Shown here: positions 8,825 to 18,378 of the stretch, piece after piece
Position numbering within the stretch: the first letter of the stretch is position 1
How the letters are laid out: each line of letters begins with the position of its first letter
Assembly: GCF_900111605.1 (NCBI RefSeq)
Contig: NZ_FOIA01000004.1
Coordinates: 1 to 64,000, forward strand
Direction: 5' to 3'
Length of the DNA: 64,000 nucleotides
Source of the DNA: Nitrosomonas marina
GTDB lineage: Bacteria; Pseudomonadota; Gammaproteobacteria; Burkholderiales; Nitrosomonadaceae
Translations under genes and position numbers: made by a program
The notes under the pieces: generated by a model
The model's database searches: none
Told to the model about the DNA's origin: nothing
What the model saw: the letters and a program-made list of their open reading frames with translations, nothing else

Positions 8825-9913
8825 TTAGCTAAAAAAATCATTGATTTTGGGCCGTTGCCTTAGGCCGTCATCATAACCAAGATTTATAAGTTCACGGGCG
8901 AAAACACCTTCAAACAACAAAAAACTTGGCAATCGCCATTCATGGCCCCAACCACCAACAGTACGCAGAAACAGGCGAATTCCACGCGGTAGTTTAACAG
9001 CATACCGTGCTGCGATAACGCGCAAGTCTTGGGATGGGCGGATAACCATCACTTTGGTTTTTCTGAGACCGGTTTTCTTGCGTTGCCACCAATTCATATG
9101 ACCGAGCATATGATTGATTTGCTGCATGCGCTCTATGTCAGTGTTCAGGTTTTCGGCAAACAGGGAATCAAGTGTAAAGCCGGCGATTTCGGCAACACCG
9201 GGCTGGTAGTCACCTTCGTCTCCAAGGGGGAGTGTCTCATTGCGTACGCCAATTACCAGGATTCTGTCAGCCCCCATTTTGATGGCTGGCCGCAATGGTT
9301 CGGTCATACGTAATGATCCATCAACGAAATATTCGTTACCGATACGTTGCGGTGGAAACAAAAGCGGTAGCGCGGCGGACGCCAGCAAATGAGGTACTCC
9401 GATTCTGGTACGAACACTATCACGTCGATGATCGTGCCAATAGAGTGATTCAATACTTGATTCAAAAAAAGTCGTGGCTTCTCCAGTTGAATAGTTTGAG
9501 GCGGTAACCGCCAGTCCTTTGAGATGACCTTTCTTCAACTGTGCTTCAACCAGCCGGTCATTTCCTAGCTCGCGCTGTAACAGTTCAGCCAGGGGAGCAA
9601 CATTGAGAAACGAGGGGGGTTTGTTACTTTTTGTCATGAAGCCGCGCATCAAATTGTAGTCCAGTGTGAATACATTGTGTGTATACAATCCGGTCCAGAT
9701 GCGTTCCAAACGTAATACCGCGTCAAAAAAATTGTCTGCATCCTGGGCAAGAGCCGTTGCATTTAATGCGCCAGCACTGACCCCAGATATCGACTCGAAT
9801 GGCAAGCATCTGCTGCCAAATAGTTCGGCTATGGCTTTTAATACACCGACCTGGTACGCAGCAAGGGCGCCTCCTCCGGGCAAAATGAGGCTGGCTGGGC
9901 CTTTAATCTGCAC
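8825..9913 (-). CDS. Patatin-like phospholipase
   Basis: This 362-residue cytoplasmic-type protein of the patatin serine-hydrolase family presumably hydrolyses acyl esters of phospholipids. The glycine-rich oxyanion motif PGGGALAAYQVG begins at residue 12, the nucleophile elbow GVSAG places the catalytic Ser at residue 46, and the dyad Asp is in YFVDGSLR. A C-terminal extension rich in basic residues is common in this bacterial subgroup. The start is GTG at 9913, preceded by AAGGAG seven bases upstream. It is the last member of the minus-strand series lipase, SLC13 transporter, membrane protein, patatin, separated from the preceding gene by 164 bp. No signal peptide is seen. Confidence 0.9.
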   Translation of the reverse strand: MQIKGPASLILPGGGALAAYQVGVLKAIAELFGSRCLPFESISGVSAGALNATALAQDADNFFDAVLRLERIWTGLYTHNVFTLDYNLMRGFMTKSNKPPSFLNVAPLAELLQRELGNDRLVEAQLKKGHLKGLAVTASNYSTGEATTFFESSIESLYWHDHRRDSVRTRIGVPHLLASAALPLLFPPQRIGNEYFVDGSLRMTEPLRPAIKMGADRILVIGVRNETLPLGDEGDYQPGVAEIAGFTLDSLFAENLNTDIERMQQINHMLGHMNWWQRKKTGLRKTKVMVIRPSQDLRVIAARYAVKLPRGIRLFLRTVGGWGHEWRLPSFLLFEGVFARELINLGYDDGLRQRPKINDFFS

Positions 9914-10077
9914 GCATATTCTCCTTCAATCCGGATTTTTCATTTGTTCCCGGAAAAACATTGTCGTCTTTCCTATACTGGTGTCCAGTCTGAAAACAGG
10001 CCACTGTCCGTAAATCAGTTTGTCCCAGTGTTGTACAATGAAATTTTTCAGGTTCTGGGATACTTGTCATGTTCAGT

Positions 10078-12027
10078 TCAAGGGGTATTGGTTTTAGAAT
10101 CATGATTGGGCATGCCCAATGATTCCTCGAATTCCAACTGCGCCTCATCAATGGCATCAAGGATCTGTTTTTTAAATTCATCGCGTGAATAGTGTTCTTC
10201 CAGTTTAAGCAGCAGATGCTCGACACCGAGGCCGACTGATATGCCGCCTATGATTCCGCCAAGTGCTGCACCGATTGCAGTGCCAATACCGGGAAAAACA
10301 GAGCCGATAGCGGCGCCGCTGGCAGCGCCGGCAGCTGCTCCCCCGAGCACGCTGGCCGCTTTGCCGGCGGCAACCTTAACCAATGCCTTGGCACCCAGGC
10401 TGATTGCGCCTTTGGCAATGACTTTTCCTGTGACCTTGCCGGCAATCGCGCCGGTGATCGCACCAGCCGCACCGATACCGCCCGAAATCAGCAACCGGTT
10501 CTCCAAATTGATGATAACGCTGTTGCTGGGTGGTTCCTTGATGGCATCCAGTGGGGAATATTGAATGACTTCAGGTTGCTGAGTTACCGGTTCAATCTGG
10601 TTTTCGGCGAGTATTACGCTGATTTTATCAAGATATTCGGCACGCAGCTGTTCATTCTTGCGCAATGCGTCTTCTATGGACTGTTGTACCGGGCCAAATG
10701 CATTGCCTTGCATCAGGTATGCCTCGAGTTTTTCTGTCATCCAGAGCTCCAGTTTGCCAGTTGCCAGTGCTACGATTCGTTCATATTCTCCAGGCAGACT
10801 GTAATACCAGTCCAGATAGTCATCCACATTTTGTGCCATAAGCATAAAACTCTGATCTGATGTTTTTTTAAGTTGAAGAACTGATGCCTCAAGCTCATTA
10901 ACAATCTCGAAGTAGGCCTGTCGTGTTTGAGCGATGGTGCCCGGTTTGTAATAATCGTCACCAATTTTCTCCAATGATTCGATTTTTGTTGTAACGGTAC
11001 GTTGCGTATCATGCAGGCGCTCTACAACCTCGGGTGTTGAACGCAGCCAAGCATCGATATACACAGTTGACGGTACGTAAATAAACAGCATGAAAAAAGT
11101 TAGCAGTGCAGAGGAAACGGCCAGTGAACGTGGCGGAATACGCGAAGGCGCATCCACGTCCTGCAATGGTGTTAGCACACGGCGATATTCGGATAGCGGC
11201 ACCATAAAACTGGAGATGGCAAGTGCTATATTGTAGAAAAGAACGGCGCTGCAAAGAAAAACCGCAAGCAGAAAAATAATATCGCTGAATGAATGCAGGT
11301 TCCCTAGTGCATATGCTTTCAGCCCCTCGATAAATCCAAGCAGGCGAGTGACTTCCAGTATCAAGATGCTCTGGCTTGTGCCCGTGATACCCTGACTGTT
11401 CGCTTCAATTGCTGCGGATAACGAAGCATAGGACGGATATCTGCTTGCCAATTTGATATAAAGTACATAAAAAGCGGCCATTGCCAGTGCTGTTGCCCAG
11501 CGCGTCCAAATCAGTGATTTGTGTAATGCGATATAAGGTCTGAATTCCCGTGCTGCCAGCGGTGCGAAAACCGCGTGAAAACATGAAAACACCGGGACGG
11601 TCAGAAGAAAGACGATCCACTCGATTTTTTTTGTAACGCCCAGATAAAACACCAGCAAAAAAGTGAATGTGACAGACCAGAGCGCCCAACCGATATATGG
11701 CATGAACCGTTTGTTCAAAAACCAGTATAAAATGCCGGGACTGCGAAACTGATTAGCGCGATGAATTCGTTGAATAGTTACTGAATAAGTTGCTGCCATA
11801 TACAATGGCAGGCCGAACAAAAGGGTCACCAGTAAAACAAACCAGAGCTGCTGGTCGGGGATCATTCCGCCAGCATGATGGGCAGATACCAGCCAGCCCA
11901 GCGATAGCACCCAAAAAATAATTATCCTGTTGATTGAAACCATGAATTCAATGCTCTTATTCCTTTTATTTGACCGGAATTGGCTGCTAATCCCCGGTAC
12001 AATTGTTCTTATAGCGGCCAGACCCAA
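10078..12027 (-). CDS. Unrecognised membrane protein with glycine-zipper C-terminus
   Basis: I do not recognise the family of this up-to-649-residue protein. The first ~310 residues hold about seven hydrophobic segments. Residues ~320-480 are polar and helical with many Leu/Glu/Lys, likely outside the membrane. Residues ~505-600 are a long Gly/Ala-rich run (for example GGAAAGAASGAAIGSVF and GTAIGAALGGIIGGISVG), typical of glycine-zipper membrane-inserting segments. An acidic helical tail ends the protein. The longest frame overlaps the end of the SLC13 gene by 19 bases; an internal ATG at 11943 (residue 29), just before the first membrane helix, is an equally possible start. Position between a transporter and a patatin suggests a membrane-lipid or envelope role, which is inference. 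Confidence 0.75.
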   Translation of the reverse strand: MGLAAIRTIVPGISSQFRSNKRNKSIEFMVSINRIIIFWVLSLGWLVSAHHAGGMIPDQQLWFVLLVTLLFGLPLYMAATYSVTIQRIHRANQFRSPGILYWFLNKRFMPYIGWALWSVTFTFLLVFYLGVTKKIEWIVFLLTVPVFSCFHAVFAPLAAREFRPYIALHKSLIWTRWATALAMAAFYVLYIKLASRYPSYASLSAAIEANSQGITGTSQSILILEVTRLLGFIEGLKAYALGNLHSFSDIIFLLAVFLCSAVLFYNIALAISSFMVPLSEYRRVLTPLQDVDAPSRIPPRSLAVSSALLTFFMLFIYVPSTVYIDAWLRSTPEVVERLHDTQRTVTTKIESLEKIGDDYYKPGTIAQTRQAYFEIVNELEASVLQLKKTSDQSFMLMAQNVDDYLDWYYSLPGEYERIVALATGKLELWMTEKLEAYLMQGNAFGPVQQSIEDALRKNEQLRAEYLDKISVILAENQIEPVTQQPEVIQYSPLDAIKEPPSNSVIINLENRLLISGGIGAAGAITGAIAGKVTGKVIAKGAISLGAKALVKVAAGKAASVLGGAAAGAASGAAIGSVFPGIGTAIGAALGGIIGGISVGLGVEHLLLKLEEHYSRDEFKKQILDAIDEAQLEFEESLGMPNHDSKTNTP

Positions 12028-13883
12028 ATAAGCATGGGAATACTGACGCTGACAACCAGGATTTCCAAAGGCAGTCCAAGCCGCCAGTAATCGCCAAAAC
12101 GGAAACCGCCCGGACCGAGTATCAATGTATTATTTTGATGGCCGATCGGTGTCAGAAAAGCGCATGAGGCGCCTACTGCAACAGCCATCAGAAAGGCATC
12201 GTGGTTGACGCCAAGCTGATTGGCGGTGCCTAACGCAATCGGGCACATGACCGCTGCTGTAGCCGCATTGTTCATGACATCCGATAATGTCATGGTAACG
12301 ATCAGTATCAATCCCAGTGCAATAATGGCATGTCCTTGTGCCAGGCTTTCTAGTAACCCGCGCGCAATCAAATCAGCTACGCCGGTGCTTTGCATTGCAC
12401 TTGCTACCGGTATAAGTGCAGCCAGTAAAACAATGACGGACCAGTCGATCACCTGATATGCATTTCGAAGCGGTACGATCTGAAGCCCGGTTACAGCTAG
12501 TACACCGCACAAAAATGCAATGGCTGGCGGCAAGATTCCGGATACAATAATACCGATTGCCGACAGCAAAATCAGGCCGCTCAACAAAGCCTTACGTTTG
12601 TCCGGAAAGCGCAGCGTTCTCTCAGCAAGTGGCACGCAACCCGTGTTTTCCGCAAATTCGGCAAGCGCATCAGGTGGACCCTGTAACAGCAGTACGTCAC
12701 CGGCCCTGAATTGGATAGTACGCAAGCGCGCCATAGTACGACTGCCGGTTCGCGATAATGCGAGCAAATTAACTCCATAATGCGTTCGCAGTGCTATCAT
12801 GCTGGGCGATCGATTTACCAGAAACGAAGCTGGCAATACGACATACTCCGCTAAAATGAGTTCGCTGGATACGGGTTTTTTATCTTTTTCGTTATCTGGC
12901 TGTTCGTTATGCGCCGATGCTTTTTTTTCGTTTTCTTGGTGCTCAGAACTATCCTCGTCGCTTGCCTGTTCTTCAGTTTTTGCTTCTTCCAGTACTAAAC
13001 CTAAACTGGATAAGGCATTGGCAAGAGGTTCCGCTTCCGCTTCGATAATCAGAATATCATTTGCGTAGATTTTTCGACTCAGACTTGCCGGTGTTACGCG
13101 AACATCGTTTCGCACTAAGCCGACAACCTGCGCATCCGCTGCGCTCAGGGCGGCTTCGACTTCGTGCAAACGCATGCCGACGGCTTTGCTGTCTTCAGGG
13201 ACCCGGGCTTCTGTCAGGTAGGCGCTGAGATCGAAACCCTCGGAACCCGCCTGCTTGCGTTCAGGAACGAGTCGCCAGCCAAAGAGCGTGATGAACAATA
13301 CGCCCACTATCGCAACACTTATCCCCACAGGTGTAAAGTCAAACATGGAGAAATATCCCAGTTCTGTTGTTTCTGCGCGTATGCCCGAAACAATCAGATT
13401 GGGCGGTGTGCCGATCATTGTGGTCATTCCACCCAGAATTGAACCGAAAGCAACCGGCATCAGTATTCGTCCGGGTGGCATATTCAGTCTGGCCGCCATT
13501 TGCAATGCAACCGGGATTAAAATTGCCAGCGCTCCCACGTTGTTCATAAAACCAGAAAGCACAGCAGCCAGACAGGTCAGTGCGACCATTGACAATGTCG
13601 GGCCGGATTTTACTGGTAACAGCCATCTTGTCAGCCAGTCAACGGCTCCCGAGCTTTGCAGGCCAGCGCTAAGAATTAATATACACGCGACTGTAATAAC
13701 AGCGGGATGGCTGAAACCCAGGAAAGCATCAGTGTAACTGACGAGACCGGTTATCGTACAGGCCAGCAATGCCCCAACGGCAACCATATCGTGACGCCAG
13801 CGTCCCCATAAAAACAATGCGGCAGTTATCAGCAGTATACCCGCAATCTGTAACTGTTCGACCGTCAATTGGATGCTATCCAT
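12009..13883 (-). CDS. SLC13/DASS-type anion transporter with TrkA-C domains
   Basis: This 624-residue inner-membrane protein has two blocks of hydrophobic helices flanking a cytoplasmic insert. The layout is that of the SLC13 (divalent anion:Na+ symporter) permeases with paired RCK-C/TrkA-C domains. The insert (about residues 210-410) contains two TrkA-C-like units (AQVVGLVRNDVRVTPAS and RTHYGVNLLALSRTG regions). They are split by a very acidic, charged linker (about residues 305-340). The motifs NNVGALAILIPVA and NNAATAAVMCPIALG are the two matching membrane re-entrant regions. The substrate (sulfate, phosphate or dicarboxylate) cannot be told. It starts 12 bases after the lipase stop and overlaps the next gene, so an operon is very likely. 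Confidence 0.85.
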   Translation of the reverse strand: MDSIQLTVEQLQIAGILLITAALFLWGRWRHDMVAVGALLACTITGLVSYTDAFLGFSHPAVITVACILILSAGLQSSGAVDWLTRWLLPVKSGPTLSMVALTCLAAVLSGFMNNVGALAILIPVALQMAARLNMPPGRILMPVAFGSILGGMTTMIGTPPNLIVSGIRAETTELGYFSMFDFTPVGISVAIVGVLFITLFGWRLVPERKQAGSEGFDLSAYLTEARVPEDSKAVGMRLHEVEAALSAADAQVVGLVRNDVRVTPASLSRKIYANDILIIEAEAEPLANALSSLGLVLEEAKTEEQASDEDSSEHQENEKKASAHNEQPDNEKDKKPVSSELILAEYVVLPASFLVNRSPSMIALRTHYGVNLLALSRTGSRTMARLRTIQFRAGDVLLLQGPPDALAEFAENTGCVPLAERTLRFPDKRKALLSGLILLSAIGIIVSGILPPAIAFLCGVLAVTGLQIVPLRNAYQVIDWSVIVLLAALIPVASAMQSTGVADLIARGLLESLAQGHAIIALGLILIVTMTLSDVMNNAATAAVMCPIALGTANQLGVNHDAFLMAVAVGASCAFLTPIGHQNNTLILGPGGFRFGDYWRLGLPLEILVVSVSIPMLIWVWPL

Positions 13884-13895
13884 TTATATTCGATG

Positions 13896-15122
13896 CTACC
13901 ATCCGTCCTGATAAAGCATTAAAAGCGAGGATGCGTTATCAACAAGCGTGGTAATACTGTGACGGTTAAATCTGAGTTCATTCAGTTTCCGCAATTCCGG
14001 CGGCAGGATTTCTTTCAGATCAAAATCAAATTGTATCAGCGAGGAAACATGCGCTGCGTTCCGATAGAATTTGCCGGTTTCATCGGTGTTGGAAACCGGA
14101 TCGTGTATGTCGGCGAGTACATGGATAATGTCATTGAGTGTCTCCTGTGGTAGTGCGGGTGGATAATCGTCGAAAAAATCATCTGGAACCGGTGCGGAGT
14201 TAAAAGCGAATGTTTCCAGTCCGAATGCTGAACCCACCGCCTGCGCCAGCCCGCCACCTAGGGAATGTCCGGTTACAATGATCTGTCTGCCTTGCGCACG
14301 CTCGACGACATTTCGGGCATAGTCCATGGCATCTTCGAACTGTGTGTCGACAAGTCCAAATGTGAGCAAGGTATCAGCTGCCGTATCGAGTGCAAGTTCT
14401 GCAAGCTCGCTGAGAGAGCATGGAAAATCACAGGTTTCTGTTCCACGGAAAGCAAGCACTACTTCATCGGTGTTCGGATCATAGTAAACGCCTGCCTGCA
14501 TTCCGGAGTTGTTATCTTTTGTCTCGATCAGTATCCACCGATCGATGACTGTGTTGTCAAAATCATAGACAGCGTCTGCCAGATTTGCATAAGGCAGCGA
14601 ACGGCCCAGCAGATCGACAGCATGTTTCTCTTCCCTGTCGAGCATTCCATAAGGCTTCCAGGTAACATTGGGAATAAAATCAGGGTTGATGTACACCGAT
14701 ACGGATACAAGCTCGAATATTGAAAAATCGGTTTTGTCGGCCAAGGCCAGATTGACCACATAACGTTCTGTGCCGTAGGTGCCGGGCACGTCGACTTTGG
14801 GCAAACTAAGCAAACCGTTTATTGTTGAAAAAGACGGACTGTTTAGATCAGCGCTTTTATCCAGACCTGTACTCAATAATCTGAACTGATTGGGGTTATT
14901 TGTATCTGACCATGCCAGAGACGCGTTGTAAAACGCCATTTCAGGCTGCTCTTCAATAATGATTTTCTGCAGGCAAAGCAAGCCATTATCTATAATAAAA
15001 GTAGCAGGGGCGGTGTGTTCAGAACAGTCAACAGTTGAGGCTCTTGCCGGTGCGATGTTGAGCAGAACGCAACTAGCGACTATCAGTATCAGTAGGTTAG
15101 CAAAACAAGTATTCCTGAGCAT
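13896..15122 (-). CDS. Secreted class 3 lipase-family protein
   Basis: This 408-residue protein has an N-terminal signal peptide (hydrophobic core LLILIVASCVLLNIAPA, cleavage near ARA-S at about residue 28). The C-terminal half is a class 3 lipase alpha/beta-hydrolase: VLAFRGTE supplies the oxyanion region, and VTGHSLGGGLAQ carries the nucleophile Ser287. A downstream Asp (DIHDPV) and His complete a plausible triad. The N-terminal ~150 residues are not recognised and may be a substrate or surface-binding region. Export suggests action in the periplasm or outside the cell. It is the first gene of the minus-strand series that continues with the anion transporter 12 bases later, and it is divergent from the cyclic-nucleotide-binding patatin gene. 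Confidence 0.88.
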   Translation of the reverse strand: MLRNTCFANLLILIVASCVLLNIAPARASTVDCSEHTAPATFIIDNGLLCLQKIIIEEQPEMAFYNASLAWSDTNNPNQFRLLSTGLDKSADLNSPSFSTINGLLSLPKVDVPGTYGTERYVVNLALADKTDFSIFELVSVSVYINPDFIPNVTWKPYGMLDREEKHAVDLLGRSLPYANLADAVYDFDNTVIDRWILIETKDNNSGMQAGVYYDPNTDEVVLAFRGTETCDFPCSLSELAELALDTAADTLLTFGLVDTQFEDAMDYARNVVERAQGRQIIVTGHSLGGGLAQAVGSAFGLETFAFNSAPVPDDFFDDYPPALPQETLNDIIHVLADIHDPVSNTDETGKFYRNAAHVSSLIQFDFDLKEILPPELRKLNELRFNRHSITTLVDNASSLLMLYQDGW

Positions 15123-15410
15123 TATTCTTTCTTTTTACAGTTTTATATATTCGATAAAGATCCGGGAAAATTATAACTCTGAATGCCTCATATGTGATAT
15201 GTATCTATAATAATCAGTTGCTAACTCGATAGATACATTTTGAGATCACTCATTCTTATGTGCAGCGTTAGCTACACAGCTATTGGATGGAATTTATTTT
15301 TAAGAGCAAATGTTGTATCAAACAGCCGTTTTTATGCCTGTGTTTGAACTTGATCGCTTTCTGATTAACTGAAAGAATACCGCAATCAATGTTCGAGAGT
15401 TATGCCGTGA

Positions 15411-17231
15411 ATGAATGACAAGGTCGTCAAGAAACAGGATTTGCCAATTGAGTTGGGCGGGCTCAGTAACGAGGATACGCAAAGAATATTGGCGGCAGCA
15501 AAGCGCCGTACCTTTATCAGCGGTGAAAAACTGATACGTCAGGGTGATATAGGTACTAGCATGTTTATTATTTTATTCGGGCGGGTACGTTTAAGCATGC
15601 TCCAAGAGGACGGTAGTGAACGGGTTGTCAATATGCTGCAACAGGGTGATCATTTTGGCGAACTGTCATTGCTGATCGGTGGTCGTCGTGCCGCAACAGC
15701 GACGGCCGTTTTGGATACAACAGTGCTGGAGATTTCAAAGCGTGACTTTTATCAGCTGGCCAAAACTTTGCCCGAGTTTTCAATCAAGCTTAGCCGTACT
15801 ATTGGTAAATGGTTGCTGGGTGCTCAGTCTCGAAAAATCGTGCGCCATAAGCAGGGAATAATCGGACTGATTCGTACCACCGAATTGACATCATTGATTG
15901 CGCCTTCCGTTGTGCATTTTTTTTCCCAGAAAAATAAAGCGATAGAAGTTTTTACTGACCGCTTATCATTTTGGGAGTTAACTGCACATAAAAATTCTTT
16001 TCCAATCCATACATTAAATCCATCAACTGACAGAACAAAATTTTTACTGGAATTGATATCCGCCACGAAACGCTGTGACCATGTGTTTATCGATTTGCAT
16101 GGGGGGCGGATAACTGCGGAACTGCTATTGCAATGTGAACGAATCTGGTGGTTGATTGAGCAGAATCGACCAACTAAACAGGCGTTTATTGAACTGGCCG
16201 AAGCGATGCTTCAACAGCATTTGGAACTTAAAAGGCGCATCCAGACTGTCTGGATACAATCAAAATCCTATAACCTGGCGGATAATTCCACCTACGTAAT
16301 GCCGACAGATCTTGAAGCGGTACGATGTATCTATAGCGCGTATAACAATGAAATGCGGCCTGCAGACCTAACGCGTCTCTATCATATTGCCAGAGACGTT
16401 CACATGGGGCTGGCACTGGGCGGCGGTGGCGCACATGGTCTAGCGCATATTGGTGTTATTGCGGCGTTTGAAGAGCATGGGTTGTATTTTGACCGTGTCG
16501 CAGGCACCAGCGCAGGCGCGATTATTGCCGTGGGACTTGGAGCAGGATTTAATCCAAAACATTTGCTAAACCTGTTTAACAATGAAATGCAACCGCCCAG
16601 ATTCATGCGCTTCATACCTAAAATGAGCCAGTTTTATCTGTGGACGTTATTCAGGTTTGGTTTGATAGAGCACAGGTTAAGAAAATATTTGAAAGACCTT
16701 ATGCTCGAGCAATTGTTGTTGCCGGTACACACGATTTCAGCTGATCTGATCAGCGGCCAAGCAGTTATCCGTTCAAACGGGGGAGCGGTTAATAGTATAT
16801 TGGAGAGTATTAATTATCCGGTTTTTGGCAAGCCGATCTGGCGGGACGGGCTTGCTCTTGTGGATGGAGGCGTATTGATCAACGTACCAAGTTCCGTTCT
16901 CAGAAAACAGTGTGCGGACTATATTGTCGCCGTTGATGTTGGAACTAAATTGCACCCTACATTTGGCAAAAATAATGCGCATACTCTTGAAAGTGAAATG
17001 CAGCATGTTGGATATTTCTCTACACTCAACCGCGTTCTTGAGGTCAGCTCACATGAATTGGCCAAATTGCATATGTCAGAAAGCGATTTTCTGTTGACTC
17101 CGGATACTTCAGCCTTTCCGTTTGCCGACTTTACGCGTGGTGAGCAGCTTTTCGAATCGGGATATACAGCGGCAGAGAAGGTTATGCCGGAATTGAAGCA
17201 GCGCTATGAACGCTTTGTGGAGATGGAATAA
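15411..17231 (+). CDS. Cyclic-nucleotide-binding patatin phospholipase (NTE-like)
   Basis: This 606-residue protein carries an N-terminal cyclic nucleotide-binding domain (about residues 15-135, with GDHFGELSLLIGGRRAATAT as the phosphate-binding cassette). A central linker of about 200 residues follows, and then a patatin domain. The latter has LGGGGAHGLAHIG from about residue 336, nucleophile GTSAG with Ser367, and the catalytic Asp485 in VDGGVL. The order matches bacterial relatives of neuropathy target esterase, which are lysophospholipases, and the RssA-type group. The cassette keeps the Arg expected to contact the nucleotide phosphate (GGRRAA), so ligand binding is plausible. ATG at 15411 has a weak GAGAG upstream. 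It is divergent from the lipase operon across a 288-bp spacer. Confidence 0.9.
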   Translation: MNDKVVKKQDLPIELGGLSNEDTQRILAAAKRRTFISGEKLIRQGDIGTSMFIILFGRVRLSMLQEDGSERVVNMLQQGDHFGELSLLIGGRRAATATAVLDTTVLEISKRDFYQLAKTLPEFSIKLSRTIGKWLLGAQSRKIVRHKQGIIGLIRTTELTSLIAPSVVHFFSQKNKAIEVFTDRLSFWELTAHKNSFPIHTLNPSTDRTKFLLELISATKRCDHVFIDLHGGRITAELLLQCERIWWLIEQNRPTKQAFIELAEAMLQQHLELKRRIQTVWIQSKSYNLADNSTYVMPTDLEAVRCIYSAYNNEMRPADLTRLYHIARDVHMGLALGGGGAHGLAHIGVIAAFEEHGLYFDRVAGTSAGAIIAVGLGAGFNPKHLLNLFNNEMQPPRFMRFIPKMSQFYLWTLFRFGLIEHRLRKYLKDLMLEQLLLPVHTISADLISGQAVIRSNGGAVNSILESINYPVFGKPIWRDGLALVDGGVLINVPSSVLRKQCADYIVAVDVGTKLHPTFGKNNAHTLESEMQHVGYFSTLNRVLEVSSHELAKLHMSESDFLLTPDTSAFPFADFTRGEQLFESGYTAAEKVMPELKQRYERFVEME

Positions 17232-17344
17232 TGTTTGTCTTATTGCCGGTTCAGATCAAGCGGGTTAACGTTCTTGCCTGAAATTGTTTGAAATTACCCA
17301 GGCTGTAAAAAGAAATGGTCATACCAGAACAATTATAAGGCAAG

Positions 17345-17598
17345 GGAATCAACCTGAGTTCAATCGGTCTCAATGAAATTGCTTGGAGATACGAAGATGC
17401 CCTTACAGTTATCGAACATATTGATAGAGTACTAGGTGGAGATGTACTGGCTAAAGAGCGTGCTAATACCGTCACATTTACGACAATTGGTACTTAATTA
17501 AAGATCGGGTAACCTGTAAAGACAGCATTGCTAAAACTAAAGGATTTATCAGAAACTATTCTGATGGAGAGTATTTATCTGTTTTTGTTGCAGAATAA
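17345..17598 (+). pseudogene. Imm40-like immunity protein gene, frameshifted
   Basis: Two adjacent frames together spell an immunity protein of the Imm40 type (polymorphic toxin systems). From 17345 the first frame reads INLSSIGLNEIAWRYEDAL, then a segment with VLGGDV, and ends at a TAA near 17497. The next frame continues at about 17475 with YDNWYLIKDRVTCKDSIAKT, followed by a segment with FIRNYSDGEYL, and stops at 17596-17598. The IG-NE-AW, GGDV and YDNWY signatures are those I associate with Imm40. Joining needs one extra base in the TTT at about 17472-17474. No ATG or GTG precedes the first frame after its upstream stop (17336), so the 5' end is also damaged or begins at CTG 17354. No toxin gene adjoins it. 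Confidence 0.55.
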
Positions 17599-17694
17599 AC
17601 AGTCAACAAGTTATTCATGTTGGATGTCTGAAAGCGCTTCGCATTTTACAGGCACCACAATATTCCGCCGACAGGTGACTACAGGATACTGTGA

Positions 17695-18312
17695 ATGAGC
17701 GATAGTTGTTGCGATGGACACCTAGATGCCGCCGAGCTTGAATATCGGCAGCGACGCGTATTGATCATTGTGCTTTTAATTAATGTCGTTTCTTTCGTTG
17801 TGATGGCCGCAGGTTCGATTTTGAGTGGTTCATCATCCTTGCTCTCCGGCATGCTTGATAATCTTGGTGACGCACTGACCTACGGACTGAGTCTCGCAGT
17901 TGTCGGAGCAAGTCATTTGGCAAAAGCAAGAGTAGCCCTTTTCAAGGGAGTGCTCATCGCAGCAGCTGCATTAATCGTCGCTACTCAAATTTATCGGCAT
18001 TTCCTGCATCTTGAGGTTCCAATGGTTGAGGCTATGGGTATCGCAGCCTTAGTCAATCTTTTCGCAAATCTCATCTGTTTGTGGCTTCTGACCCCTTTTC
18101 GCCATAGTGATATCAACATGTCTTCGGTGTGGGAGTGTTCCCGAAACGACACTTTTGACGGTGTCGCGGTGTTAATCGCGTCATTCAGTGTATGGATATT
18201 TGGTTCGGCCTGGCCAGACATTCTGGTGGCCATCATACTGCTCCTGTTGTTTACCAAATCCGCCCTTCGAGTTCTTCGCGGTGCGTGGAACGAACTGAAG
18301 AAATCTTCTTAA
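17695..18312 (+). CDS. Short CDF-family cation efflux protein
   Basis: This 205-residue inner-membrane protein of the cation diffusion facilitator superfamily exports divalent metal ions (Zn, Co, Fe or others). About six hydrophobic segments are present. The metal-site motifs sit in the second helix (MLDNLGDALTYG, a D-x3-D pattern) and the fifth helix (NDTFDGVAV). The usual C-terminal cytosolic domain is missing: the protein ends just after the sixth helix, so it is a short form rather than a truncated gene (a normal stop follows a charged tail). A Cys-Cys and a His lie in the first 10 residues. It converges on the MerC-like gene, with which it may share a metal-related role. Confidence 0.82.
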   Translation: MSDSCCDGHLDAAELEYRQRRVLIIVLLINVVSFVVMAAGSILSGSSSLLSGMLDNLGDALTYGLSLAVVGASHLAKARVALFKGVLIAAAALIVATQIYRHFLHLEVPMVEAMGIAALVNLFANLICLWLLTPFRHSDINMSSVWECSRNDTFDGVAVLIASFSVWIFGSAWPDILVAIILLLLFTKSALRVLRGAWNELKKSS

Positions 18313-18378
18313 CGGCCATGTAGCCAGGTTGCTACTTGCATTTAATTTTAAGCAAGCAGCGAAAGTACTGAAAACTGT

